DNA from: Lachnospiraceae bacterium UBA2864
Lineage (GTDB): Bacteria > Bacillota > Clostridia > Lachnospirales > Lachnospiraceae
Assembly: GCA_002350525.1 (NCBI GenBank)
Contig: DEFA01000022.1
Location: forward strand, 149,988 to 213,987
Reading direction: 5' to 3'
DNA length: 64,000 bases
Shown here: piece after piece, positions 54,866 to 63,314 of the stretch
How the letters are laid out: each line of letters opens with the position of its first letter
Position numbering within the stretch: position 1 is the first letter of the stretch
The notes under the pieces: generated by a model
Database searches by the model: none
What the model was told of the DNA's origin: nothing
What the model saw: the letters and a program-made list of their open reading frames with translations, nothing else
Position numbers and translations under genes: made by a program

Positions 54866-56227
54866 ATGGAATTCAAAAAGGTTATAGTTGCCGGAGCGGG
54901 AAAAAGCGGTATTGCAAGTACAGAGCTTATGCTGAGGCACGGTGCTGAAGTTATTATGTTTGATCAGAAGGCCGATCTTGATACTTCAAAGCTTAAAGAA
55001 AGATTCGAAGGAAAAGGAAATGTGGTTTTCGAACTCGGCGAACTGAGTGATAAAACAATTTCTGAAGCAGATCTTTTTGTTATAAGTCCGGGAATACCCA
55101 CGGATGCTGAATTTGTAAAGAGAGTCGAAGCGGCATCTGTTCCGATTATGGGTGAGATAGAGCTTGGTTTTTATTTCGGAAAGGGCAGGATAGCTGCCAT
55201 AACCGGAACAAACGGTAAGACTACGACAACAGCGCTTGTTGGTGAAATCTTTAAAGCTTATTCGGATGATTATGTTGTTGCGGGAAATATCGGTTATCCT
55301 CTTACTGAGTATTCGGATGATACAACGGATAATACGCTTATATCACTTGAAGTAAGTTCGTTCCAGCTTGAGACGATCAAAACTTTCAGACCGCATGTAT
55401 CAGCGGTGCTTAATCTTACACCGGATCATTTGAACAGACATTACACGCTTGATAACTACTATAATGCAAAACTCAGAATAGCAGAGAATCAGGATATGTC
55501 CGATTACATGGTTGCAAACTTTGACGATCCGGAGACGAGGAAGAGAGTATCCGATGCTATTAAGAATACCAATGTAGTATGGTTCAGCCGAAAGGAAGAA
55601 CTTCCGAACGGAGTATTTGTATCGGATGGTTCGATCAGGGTTAAGAATGAGGAAGTTGATGTAAAGATACTTGACCTTTCGGATATAAAGATACTCGGAA
55701 CACATAACGTTGAAAATGTACTTGCTGCAACGGCGATAGCATATTACATGGGTATACCTGCCGAAGTGATACGCAGAACTGTAAGTGAGTTTAACGGTGT
55801 TGAACATAGAATTCAGTTTGTAAGAGAACTGAACGGAATAAAATTCTACAATGATTCAAAGGGAACCAACCCGGATGCGGCGATCAAAGCACTTGAGGCT
55901 ATGAAGGGCAGTACGGTTCTTATAGGCGGCGGTTATGATAAAAAATCAACCTATGATGAATGGGTTGAACTCTTCCCGGGAAGAGTGAGAAAGCTTGTTC
56001 TTATAGGAGCTACCGCGGATGATATAGAAAAATGTGCCAGAGAGCACGGATTCACTGATATTGCACGTGCAAAAACACTTAAGGAAGCTGTTGAATATTC
56101 ATATTCGGCAGCGGAAAGCGGTGACAACGTACTTTTGTCACCGGCATGCGCGAGCTGGGATATGTTTAAAAGTTTTGAGGAAAGAGGAACTCAGTTTATA
56201 GAGTTTGTAAACGGTTTAGAGGGATAG
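54866..56227 (+). CDS. murD: UDP-N-acetylmuramoylalanine-D-glutamate ligase
   Basis: A 453-residue Mur ligase adding D-Glu to UDP-MurNAc-L-Ala with ATP, in the cytoplasm. The N-terminal Rossmann part is 'VIVAGAGKSGIASTELML', the ATP loop 'GTNGKTTTTALVGEI', central 'LEVSSFQLE' and 'LNLTPDHLNRH', and C-terminal 'GVEHRIQFVRELNGIKFYND' with 'SKGTNPDAAIKAL'. ATG 54866 has GTGAGG at 8 nt; upstream in-frame starts at 54764 and 54830 are not supported. The 149-bp leader holds an imperfect hairpin around 54768-54797 (CGGAA with TTCCG core). Confidence 0.96.
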   Translation: MEFKKVIVAGAGKSGIASTELMLRHGAEVIMFDQKADLDTSKLKERFEGKGNVVFELGELSDKTISEADLFVISPGIPTDAEFVKRVEAASVPIMGEIELGFYFGKGRIAAITGTNGKTTTTALVGEIFKAYSDDYVVAGNIGYPLTEYSDDTTDNTLISLEVSSFQLETIKTFRPHVSAVLNLTPDHLNRHYTLDNYYNAKLRIAENQDMSDYMVANFDDPETRKRVSDAIKNTNVVWFSRKEELPNGVFVSDGSIRVKNEEVDVKILDLSDIKILGTHNVENVLAATAIAYYMGIPAEVIRRTVSEFNGVEHRIQFVRELNGIKFYNDSKGTNPDAAIKALEAMKGSTVLIGGGYDKKSTYDEWVELFPGRVRKLVLIGATADDIEKCAREHGFTDIARAKTLKEAVEYSYSAAESGDNVLLSPACASWDMFKSFEERGTQFIEFVNGLEG

Positions 56228-56231
56228 ATTA

Positions 56232-57365
56232 TTGGCTGCAAGAAAACCGAAATTTATAAAAGGAACATACTTTGATTATCCATCTCTTTTTCTGGTGCTT
56301 TTTCTTGCTATGTTCGGACTTATGATGATCTACAGTGCGAGCAGCTATGTTGCCAACAATACTTTCGGTGACGGAGCATATTACCTAAAAAGGCAGTTTA
56401 TCTTTTCAATCATGGGTATTCTTGGAATGCTGGCACTTTCACGTTACAGATATCAGAGATTCAAGAAATTTCTGATATTCATCATGATCGCTCAGTTCCT
56501 GCTCCTTATTCTGGTTATGATCATCGGAACTACAACGAACGGTTCCACAAGATGGATATATCTGGGACCTATCGGATTTCAGCCGTCGGAGATAGCTAAG
56601 CTTTCGCTTGTTATATATATGGCAGCAATGTGTTCGGAACATCCCGAACTTCTGAAGAATCTTCCGGGAACGGGAATCCTTTTCTCTGTACCTGTAGTGA
56701 TAATAGGACTTATAGCAAAGGAAAACTTAAGTACAGCAATCATCTGTGCCGGCATAGTGGTATGTATATGGATAGTGGCTACGCCGAAACTTATATACAT
56801 AGTTCCGGTTGGAATCGTAGCTATAATCGCCGGAGTTGCGCTTATCTTCGGAACAGGTTATCGAAGTGCGAGAATAGATGCCTGGTTCCATCCGGAGACA
56901 GCAGAGAACGGATACCAGACAATGCAGGCTCTGTATGCCATCGGTTCGGGCGGACTGTTCGGGCGAGGTCTGGGGCAGAGTATACAGAAGATGGGTTATA
57001 TCCCGTTTGCACAGAATGATATGATATTTTCTGTTATATGTGAAGAGCTCGGACTCATTGGAGGCATCGGGCTTATTATCGTTTTTGTGATGCTTCTGTG
57101 GAGATTCAGATTTATAGCAGAAGGAGCTCCGGACAGATTCGGTTCGCTTCTTGTCGTAGGAGTTCTGTGCCATATAGGAATCCAGGTGCTGATAAATATG
57201 GCGGTTGTTACAAATGTAATACCGAATACAGGTGTGCCGCTTCCTTTTATCAGTTACGGTGGTTCATCGCTTATATTCCTTTTCTTCGAGATAGGAATAG
57301 TACTGTCCGTATCCAGACAGATAGAGCCTGAAGGGGCTGCGGATGCGGAAATAGTAAGGAAATGA
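56232..57365 (+). CDS. ftsW: Septal peptidoglycan polymerase FtsW (SEDS family)
   Basis: A 377-residue SEDS protein with about ten helices that polymerises septal glycan from lipid II together with the class B PBP. Visible marks are 'GLMMIYSASSYVA' in the first helix, 'GSTRWIYLGPIGFQPSEIAK', 'GLFGRGLGQSIQKMGYIPFA' and 'NTGVPLPFISYGGSSLI'. It starts at TTG 56232, 5 bases after the murD stop, with GAGGGAT at 7 nt; no ATG suits. murG, which often follows in other species, is absent here. Confidence 0.95.
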   Translation: MAARKPKFIKGTYFDYPSLFLVLFLAMFGLMMIYSASSYVANNTFGDGAYYLKRQFIFSIMGILGMLALSRYRYQRFKKFLIFIMIAQFLLLILVMIIGTTTNGSTRWIYLGPIGFQPSEIAKLSLVIYMAAMCSEHPELLKNLPGTGILFSVPVVIIGLIAKENLSTAIICAGIVVCIWIVATPKLIYIVPVGIVAIIAGVALIFGTGYRSARIDAWFHPETAENGYQTMQALYAIGSGGLFGRGLGQSIQKMGYIPFAQNDMIFSVICEELGLIGGIGLIIVFVMLLWRFRFIAEGAPDRFGSLLVVGVLCHIGIQVLINMAVVTNVIPNTGVPLPFISYGGSSLIFLFFEIGIVLSVSRQIEPEGAADAEIVRK

Positions 57366-57369
57366 TTAT

Positions 57370-58077
57370 ATGAGAAAACTCGGAATAGTATTATTAATAA
57401 TTCTGGTGCTGATCGGCGGCGGACTGTTTTATCTGAGTACATTTAAACTCAAGGAGATAGAAGTTGTGGGTTGCGAGATGGCATCAGCCGAAGCGGTAAG
57501 AAATGTGTATGCCGAAAAGAGCAGATTCGGAAATACTCTGGAGCTGATACTCCGGTCCAAGTTTGATTCGGACCGTGATGTTCCTTTTGTAGCAAAAAGC
57601 GAAATAGAATATGTATCAAAGAATAAGGTCAGGGTTCAGGTTTACGAGAAGTCGGTAGCCGGATGTATACAGTATATGGAAAACTATATATATTTCGACA
57701 AAGACGGAATAGTGCTCGAAACATCTCCCGAAAAGTTTAAGAACGTGCCTTATATCAAGGGACTTAAAGTTAAAAGCTGGGAGCTGGGGGAACCGCTTCC
57801 GCTTGAAGATAAGAAAAAGTTTAACCTCATTTTGAATATTACACAACTCATCATAAAGTATGAGCTTGTGATAGACGGAATACAGTTTACCAACGAAGAT
57901 GAGGTCATCCTGTACCATGACGGAATAGAGATCGAACTTGGAGACGGTACTAATCTTGCCATACAGATGATGAATCTCGGAAGCATTTTAGAAGGACTTG
58001 AAGGTAAAACCGGAGTCCTTTACATGAAGGAGTTCAGTGACGATAATTCCACTGCAAGCTTCAAAGAGAAAAAATAG
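57370..58077 (+). CDS. ftsQ: Cell division protein FtsQ/DivIB
   Basis: A 235-residue bitopic protein. One helix is at residues 5-22, then a POTRA domain ('LKEIEVVGCEMASAEAVRNV', residues about 26-45) and the FtsQ beta-domain ('VRVQVYEKSVAGCIQYMENY', 'YIYFDKDGIVLET'). It joins FtsL and FtsB as activator of septal synthesis. The start is 5 bases after the ftsW stop. It is the last gene before ftsZ, which has its own promoter region. Confidence 0.9.
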   Translation: MRKLGIVLLIILVLIGGGLFYLSTFKLKEIEVVGCEMASAEAVRNVYAEKSRFGNTLELILRSKFDSDRDVPFVAKSEIEYVSKNKVRVQVYEKSVAGCIQYMENYIYFDKDGIVLETSPEKFKNVPYIKGLKVKSWELGEPLPLEDKKKFNLILNITQLIIKYELVIDGIQFTNEDEVILYHDGIEIELGDGTNLAIQMMNLGSILEGLEGKTGVLYMKEFSDDNSTASFKEKK

Positions 58078-58120
58078 CTGTATTTTAAGGTTATCTTAAA
58101 CAAAAGGTTACATAAAGTGG

Positions 58121-58149
58121 TTGATTATTTGAATAAAAACCATTATTAT
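58121..58149 (+). promoter_or_regulatory. Promoter of ftsZ
   Basis: TTGATT (58121-58126) and TATTAT (58144-58149) with a 17-bp spacer. A palindromic TTATTATATAATAA (58143-58156) overlaps the -10. Confidence 0.45.
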
Positions 58150-58215
58150 ATAATAAGTTGAAAATGCGCTGATTATGCGCTCATATATGTGAGAAAGTTT
58201 AAGGAGGATAAGACC

Positions 58216-59460
58216 TTGCTCGAGATTAAGTCAAATGATGAGAAGACACCTGCAAGAATACTGGTAATTGGTGTAGGTGGCGCTGGAAACAATGCGGTTA
58301 ACCGTATGATTGATGAGAATGTTGAGGGCGTTGAGCTTATAGCTATAAATACAGATAAGCAGGCACTTTCACTCAGCCGTGCTACAACAAAGATTCAGAT
58401 TGGTGAGAAGCTTACCAAGGGTCTTGGTGCCGGTGCAAAGCCTGAGATCGGTGCAAGTGCAGTTGAAGAGAATAGAGAAGAGATCAATGATATTATAAAA
58501 GATGCTGATATGGTATTCGTTACCTGCGGTATGGGCGGCGGAACCGGTACAGGTGCAGCTCCTATAGTTGCGGAGATCGCACGTAACCTCGGAATACTTA
58601 CAGTCGGCGTTGTAACAAAGCCGTTCTCATTCGAGGGAAAGCCTCGTATGAACAATGCACTTAACGGAATAGCTAAGCTTAGCGAGAACGTTGATACGCT
58701 CATCGTTATCCCTAACGACAAGCTCCTTCAGATATGTGATAAGAGAACAAGTATACCTGATGCTCTTAAGAAAGCTGATGAAGTTCTTCAGCAGGGTGTT
58801 CAGGGTGTTACGGATCTTATCAATAAGCCGGGTCTCATCAACCTTGACTTTGCTGATATTCAGACAGTTATGCGTGATAAGGGCATCGCTCATATCGGTA
58901 TCGGACGCGGAAGCGGAGATAACAAGGCTGTTGATGCTATTAAGGCAGCTATGGATTCACCACTTCTTGAAACAACAGTTAACGGAGCATCTGATATAAT
59001 CGTTAACTTCTCCGGAAATGTGGGAATCGTTGAAGCATACGATGCTATCACATATCTTACAGAAGTAGCCGGTGAAGAGGCAAATATCATCTTCGGTACA
59101 GTTGATAACGATGTGGTTGGTGAAGATGTAAGCATAACAATCATAGCAACAGGACTTGAAAGCGACGGAAGACCAAGTGCTGTAACAAGCAGAAGCAGTG
59201 TTGTTTCGGCACCTGTTTCACAGGGACTTAAGAATCCTACAGTATCAAGCTATGCTGATACAACTATCAAGAGTCCGGCTTTCACAGCTCCTAAGACTAA
59301 GGCTACTCCGGTTCCTCTGTCACTCGGACATGAGGCAGCTGCTTCAGCTCCTATCCAGGAACCTGCGGCACCTGTAGTACAGCCTGCGGAAACATCAGCA
59401 GTTAAACCTGCTAACAACCCACAGAGTATTAAAATTCCTGATTTCCTTAAGAGAGGATAA
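58216..59460 (+). CDS. ftsZ: Cell division GTPase FtsZ
   Basis: A 414-residue tubulin-like GTPase that builds the division ring. N-terminal 'VIGVGGAGNNAVNRMI', tubulin signature GGGTGTG (107-113), T7-type 'GLINLDFADIQTVM', an Ala/Pro-rich linker at about 330-395, and the C-terminal binding peptide 'IKIPDFLKRG'. The start is TTG 58216, 8 nt after AAGGAGG (58201-58207); a GTG at 58189 lies before that site and is less likely. TTG may limit FtsZ dose. It is followed by a terminator, closing the dcw cluster. ftsA is absent between ftsQ and ftsZ. Confidence 0.97.
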   Translation: MLEIKSNDEKTPARILVIGVGGAGNNAVNRMIDENVEGVELIAINTDKQALSLSRATTKIQIGEKLTKGLGAGAKPEIGASAVEENREEINDIIKDADMVFVTCGMGGGTGTGAAPIVAEIARNLGILTVGVVTKPFSFEGKPRMNNALNGIAKLSENVDTLIVIPNDKLLQICDKRTSIPDALKKADEVLQQGVQGVTDLINKPGLINLDFADIQTVMRDKGIAHIGIGRGSGDNKAVDAIKAAMDSPLLETTVNGASDIIVNFSGNVGIVEAYDAITYLTEVAGEEANIIFGTVDNDVVGEDVSITIIATGLESDGRPSAVTSRSSVVSAPVSQGLKNPTVSSYADTTIKSPAFTAPKTKATPVPLSLGHEAAASAPIQEPAAPVVQPAETSAVKPANNPQSIKIPDFLKRG

Positions 59461-59481
59461 TCGGACTGATACAGATTATTT

Positions 59482-59512
59482 ACCGGTGGTGCGAAGAGCA
59501 TCACCGGTTTTA
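59482..59512 (+). terminator. Rho-independent terminator of ftsZ
   Basis: ACCGGTGGTGC (59482-59492) pairs with GCATCACCGGT (59498-59508), one G-U pair, followed by TTT. Confidence 0.85.
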
Positions 59513-59546
59513 CGTCTGTGAAAAATATGTTATTATGAGGTCGCGG

Positions 59547-60299
59547 ATGATAAGTGTAATTATTCCCTGTTATAAGGGAAATGCTACAATTAGAAAAGCG
59601 GTGATGTCTGTACTTAATCAGACCTATCAGGATACAGAGATTATAGTTCTCGATATAGCAAGAACTCTTGACAAAAAACTCCTTAAAACCTTTGATGAGG
59701 ATATTCCGAATGTAAGAGTATATTCTTATGATGAGGTGTTGGATCCTGCGGAAGGAAGAAACATAGGAGTCAGTCTTGCAAATGGCGAATATGTTGCATT
59801 TCTTGATGCGGATGACTTCTGGAGAGAAGATAAACTGGAAAAACAGTTGAAGGTTATGGAGAAGTATTCCTATAGAGGAGTGCGGCCGGTTATATGTACG
59901 ACCGGACGAAGCCTTGTAAGTGAGACAGGAAGGTATCTTGGAAGATATATCCGATGCGATAAGATCATAACTTATGAGAAGCTGCTTCTGGGCAATCAGA
60001 TCAACTGTTCTTCGGTCCTTATGAGAAGGAGTCTTGCGGAGAAATATGTTTTTCCGGAAGGCGATTTCCATGAAGATTATGCTCTGTGGCTTGATATACT
60101 CAGCCATGGCGGATTTGCGGCGGGAATAAATCTTCCGCTTCTCAGATACAGGATGCGTCGCGAGAGCAGATCGGGACACAAACTTAAGTCGGCGGTAATG
60201 ACTTACAGAGTTTACAGATATTCGGGATACAGTGCTTTGGAGTCGATGTATTATATGATCCACTATGCATTTAACGGTATAAAGAAGTATTTTTTCTAA
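59547..60299 (+). CDS. Glycosyltransferase family 2
   Basis: A 250-residue GT-A fold glycosyltransferase. 'MISVIIPCYKGNATIRKAVM' and 'SVLNQTYQDTEIIVLD' open the nucleotide-sugar domain; 'EGRNIGVSLANGEYVAFLDA' with 'DADDFW' (DXD metal motif), and 'HEDYALWLDILSHG' (ED acceptor motif) follow. No membrane helices, so it is cytoplasmic and probably adds a sugar to a lipid carrier or surface glycan. ATG 59547 has GAGG at 6 nt, preferred to ATG 59535, which contains that site. It precedes a coiled-coil gene by 12 bp. Confidence 0.9.
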   Translation: MISVIIPCYKGNATIRKAVMSVLNQTYQDTEIIVLDIARTLDKKLLKTFDEDIPNVRVYSYDEVLDPAEGRNIGVSLANGEYVAFLDADDFWREDKLEKQLKVMEKYSYRGVRPVICTTGRSLVSETGRYLGRYIRCDKIITYEKLLLGNQINCSSVLMRRSLAEKYVFPEGDFHEDYALWLDILSHGGFAAGINLPLLRYRMRRESRSGHKLKSAVMTYRVYRYSGYSALESMYYMIHYAFNGIKKYFF

Positions 60300-60311
60300 A
60301 GGTGATAACAG

Positions 60312-61115
60312 ATGGAAAACAGAATGAACGACAGAGCTTCGGTTCTTCTCGGAAGGCTTAGGAATGAAGTTGAGTCTGCAAGAACTGCGACAATGTCCGA
60401 CAAGGTTCTTGTGGATAAAGAGGAGATGCTGACACTTATAGCAAAGCTTGAGGAAGTTATTCAGCAGGAACTGGCTCAATACAGAGAGATAACGGATAAG
60501 AGAGCGCGTATTATAAGTGATGCAAAGCTTTTGTCCGACAAGATAAAATTCGAAGCGGAAAAGAGTGCGAGCCGTATAAGGGTTACCAAGAGACGCCCGG
60601 GAGAAACTTCTCCTTTCAGAGTTGCGGAGCTTGATAATGATGAGAAGGCAGCTCTTAGAACGGCAAATGATATATATGCCGCATCACTTATCTATACGGA
60701 TGAGATGCTTACAGAGGTGGATCACCTGGTAAATGATGCTTATAACAAGATCGAACAGGAATATAAGAGAGTACTCGATACTCTACATAATAAGATAGAA
60801 GAGATAACTGACAGTAAAGCAGAGCTCATGGGTAATCTTGAGGATCTCAGTAAGATGGACAGATATACTCAGATCATGGAACTCGGAAGCCTTCTTTCGG
60901 AAGAGCTTTACACTGAGAAAATGAAAGCGGCCGCTGAAGAACGCGAGAAAAACAGTCAGCTCTCCATAGAGTTTGATGAGAGAGTTTCGGATTCCGGAGA
61001 AGAAGAGCGTATCAATCCGGACAGAACAGGAGTGAAACTTGAGAAACAGAGCAGTTCTCTTAATATAAAGGTAATGGACAGAAGCGGCGAAGCCGTGGGA
61101 AGGCCCACAGAGTAA
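60312..61115 (+). CDS. Coiled-coil protein, unknown function (ATP-synthase-b/DivIVA-like pattern)
   Basis: A 267-residue highly charged, mostly helical protein with no membrane helix. Residues about 15-90 ('RLRNEVESARTATMSDKVLV', 'DKEEMLTLIAKLEEVIQQEL') and 120-210 are heptad-like. The pattern resembles ATP synthase b or V-ATPase E type stalks and DivIVA-like scaffolds, but I cannot place it in a family. It sits after ftsZ and a glycosyltransferase gene and before a thioesterase gene. A structural role near the septum is an inference from location only. The start follows AAAGGTGATAACAG. Confidence 0.6.
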   Translation: MENRMNDRASVLLGRLRNEVESARTATMSDKVLVDKEEMLTLIAKLEEVIQQELAQYREITDKRARIISDAKLLSDKIKFEAEKSASRIRVTKRRPGETSPFRVAELDNDEKAALRTANDIYAASLIYTDEMLTEVDHLVNDAYNKIEQEYKRVLDTLHNKIEEITDSKAELMGNLEDLSKMDRYTQIMELGSLLSEELYTEKMKAAAEEREKNSQLSIEFDERVSDSGEEERINPDRTGVKLEKQSSSLNIKVMDRSGEAVGRPTE

Positions 61116-61133
61116 TAGTGGAAGGGGAATGAC

Positions 61134-61562
61134 ATGAAGACCATACCGTACAGAAGAAAGATTAATTACTATGAAACAGACAGGATGAATATAGTTCATC
61201 ATTCGAATTATGCAAGATATCTCGAAGAGTCCAGGATGGATTTCATGAGACAGGTAGGAATATCCTACGATGATCTTGAAGAAAAAGGAATCGTAATTCC
61301 GGTACTTGAACTTCATGATCAATATATAAAGAGCCTTACATTCGGAGACGAGATTGAAATTCAGATAAGTCTCATAAAACTTACGGCTGTAAGATTCAAA
61401 ATGAAGTATGAGATAATAAATATTGCGACAGGCGAAGTGGTTCACAAGGCCGAAACGGCACACTGTTTTGTAGAGCCGGGACTTGTACCGCTTAACTTAA
61501 AGAAGCATTTCCCTGAGGTTTATGAGGTGTTCGAGAAATATCTCGAGCCGGAGGAAAACTGA
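61134..61562 (+). CDS. Acyl-CoA thioesterase, 4HBT (YbgC/FcbC-like) family
   Basis: A 142-residue hot-dog-fold thioesterase. The N-terminal 'YYETDRMNIVHHSNYARYLE' carries the YbgC-type catalytic Asp ('ETDRMN') and the helix that follows; 'LTAVRFKMKYEIINIATGEV' and 'AETAHCFVE' complete the fold. It hydrolyses acyl-CoA or acyl-ACP thioesters; chain length is not predictable. GGAAGGGG precedes ATG 61134. It is 18 bp after the coiled-coil gene, so likely co-transcribed with it. Confidence 0.92.
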   Translation: MKTIPYRRKINYYETDRMNIVHHSNYARYLEESRMDFMRQVGISYDDLEEKGIVIPVLELHDQYIKSLTFGDEIEIQISLIKLTAVRFKMKYEIINIATGEVVHKAETAHCFVEPGLVPLNLKKHFPEVYEVFEKYLEPEEN

Positions 61563-61575
61563 GAATCGGTAACCC

Positions 61576-61604
61576 TTGACATAGGAAGTGTTTTACTCTA
61601 TATT
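61576..61604 (+). promoter_or_regulatory. Promoter of the purM-purN-purD operon
   Basis: TTGACA (61576-61581) and TATATT (61599-61604) with a 17-bp spacer, 56 bp before purM. I see no purine riboswitch or clear PurBox in this short leader. Confidence 0.7.
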
Positions 61605-61659
61605 CATACGGTAACTATTTATACCCACATATATTTAATAATTTCAGGAGGAACAGAAA

Positions 61660-62685
61660 ATGGATTACAAGAATTCCGGAGTTGATATCGAAGCGGGCTA
61701 CAAGTCTGTGGAGCTGATGAAGGAGCATATCAGGAAGACCATGCGCAGTGAGGTTCTTACTAATATCGGTGGATTCTCAGGCGCTTTTTCTATGGAAAAA
61801 TTCAAGGGTATGGAAAAGCCAACTCTTGTATCCGGTACTGATGGTGTAGGAACAAAGATCAAACTTGCATTTCTTATGGATAAGCATGATACAGTCGGAA
61901 TTGACTGTGTTGCCATGTGTGTAAACGATATTGCCTGCGCAGGCGGTGAGCCACTGTTCTTCCTTGACTATATAGCATGCGGCAAAAATATTCCTGATAA
62001 GATTGCAACTATCGTAAGTGGTGTTGCAGAGGGTTGTGTTCAGTCTGACTGTGCACTTATCGGTGGTGAGACAGCAGAACATCCGGGCCTTATGCCTGAG
62101 GAAGAGTATGATCTCGCCGGATTTGCAGTGGGTGTAGTTGATGAGAAAGATCTTATAACAGGTAAAGATATCAAGGCCGGAGACGCTCTGATCGGTATTA
62201 AATCAAGCGGCGTTCACAGTAACGGTTTCTCACTTGTAAGAAAGATATTCGATATGACAGCAGAGTCACTTAATACATATTATGATGAGCTCGGAGCAAC
62301 ACTCGGTGAGACACTCATCACACCGACAAGAATCTATGTTAAGGGTCTCAGAGCTGTTAAGGAGGCAGGAGTACGTATCAAGGGCGCAAGCCATATCACA
62401 GGCGGCGGTTTCTATGAGAATATCCCGAGAATGCTTCCTGACGGAATCACAGCTAAGGTTAACAAGGCTTCATATGAAGTACCTGCAATCTTTAAGCTTA
62501 TGGCTGAGAAGGGTAACGTAGAAGAGCATGTTATGTACAATACATATAACATGGGTATCGGAATGGTTCTTGCAGTTGATCCTGCAGATGTTGATAAGAC
62601 AATTGCAGCTCTTGAAAGTGCAGGAGACTCAGCTGTTCTTCTCGGTGAGACAGTAGAGGGAAGCGAAGGAGTAATCATATGCTAA
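61660..62685 (+). CDS. purM: Phosphoribosylformylglycinamidine cyclo-ligase
   Basis: A 341-residue PurM (AIR synthetase), closing the imidazole ring with ATP in purine synthesis. 'YKNSGVDIEAGYKSVELMK' is the conserved N-terminal sequence; 'SGTDGVGTKIKLAF', 'GIDCVAMCVNDI', 'LIGGETAEHPGLM', 'GIKSSGVHSNGFSLVRKI' and 'HITGGGFYENIPRML' are family motifs. AGGAGG precedes ATG 61660. It overlaps purN by 7 bases, so the two are translationally coupled. Confidence 0.97.
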   Translation: MDYKNSGVDIEAGYKSVELMKEHIRKTMRSEVLTNIGGFSGAFSMEKFKGMEKPTLVSGTDGVGTKIKLAFLMDKHDTVGIDCVAMCVNDIACAGGEPLFFLDYIACGKNIPDKIATIVSGVAEGCVQSDCALIGGETAEHPGLMPEEEYDLAGFAVGVVDEKDLITGKDIKAGDALIGIKSSGVHSNGFSLVRKIFDMTAESLNTYYDELGATLGETLITPTRIYVKGLRAVKEAGVRIKGASHITGGGFYENIPRMLPDGITAKVNKASYEVPAIFKLMAEKGNVEEHVMYNTYNMGIGMVLAVDPADVDKTIAALESAGDSAVLLGETVEGSEGVIIC

Positions 62686-63287
62686 AGATACTTGTCTGCG
62701 TATCAGGTGGCGGAACTAATCTTCAGGCCATTATAGACAGCGTAAATAACGGAACTATCCGTAATACCGAGATAGTCGGAGTAATAAGTAATAACAGAAA
62801 TGCATATGCCCTCGAGAGAGCATCTCAGAACGGTATTAAGGCTGAGGTTGTATCTCCTAAGGATTATGAGAATAGAGAAGACTTCAACAAGGCTCTTCTT
62901 GCCGCTATGGAAAGCTACGAGCCGGATCTTATAGTTCTTGCGGGATTCCTGGTGGTTATTCCAGAGATTGTTATTGAGAGATATGAAGGACATATCATTA
63001 ATATACATCCGTCCCTTATTCCGTCTTTCTGCGGTACAGGCTACTATGGACTTAAGGTCCATCAGGCAGCACTTGAAAGAGGTGTTAAGGTGACAGGTGC
63101 AACGGTTCATTTTGTAGATGCGGGAACTGACACAGGTCCTATCATACTTCAGAGGGCCGTTGAGGTTGAAGCAGGTGATACACCGGAGGTTCTCCAGAAG
63201 CGTGTTATGGAACAGGCTGAGTGGAAGATACTTCCGAAAGCAATTGATATGATTGCAAACGGTGAGGTTTCGTATAAACAGATATAG
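62679..63287 (+). CDS. purN: Phosphoribosylglycinamide formyltransferase
   Basis: A 202-residue PurN (GAR transformylase, folate-dependent). 'ILVCVSGGGTNLQAIIDSV' binds GAR phosphate; 'LIVLAGFLVVI' and 'INIHPSLIPSF' (Asn and His of the catalytic site) and 'TVHFVDAGTDTGPII' (catalytic Asp) are complete. The start at 62679 lies within the end of purM. Length is standard. Third-step purine enzyme in operon with purM and purD. Confidence 0.97.
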   Translation: MLKILVCVSGGGTNLQAIIDSVNNGTIRNTEIVGVISNNRNAYALERASQNGIKAEVVSPKDYENREDFNKALLAAMESYEPDLIVLAGFLVVIPEIVIERYEGHIINIHPSLIPSFCGTGYYGLKVHQAALERGVKVTGATVHFVDAGTDTGPIILQRAVEVEAGDTPEVLQKRVMEQAEWKILPKAIDMIANGEVSYKQI

Positions 63288-63314
63288 AATCGATTCGTAT
63301 ATAAGGAGAATATT

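Noticed and set aside
59250..60479. A 409-codon open frame on the minus strand over the end of ftsZ and the glycosyltransferase gene
   Set aside because: It spans two well-supported plus-strand genes and their terminator, with shadow-like composition and no recognisable motif.
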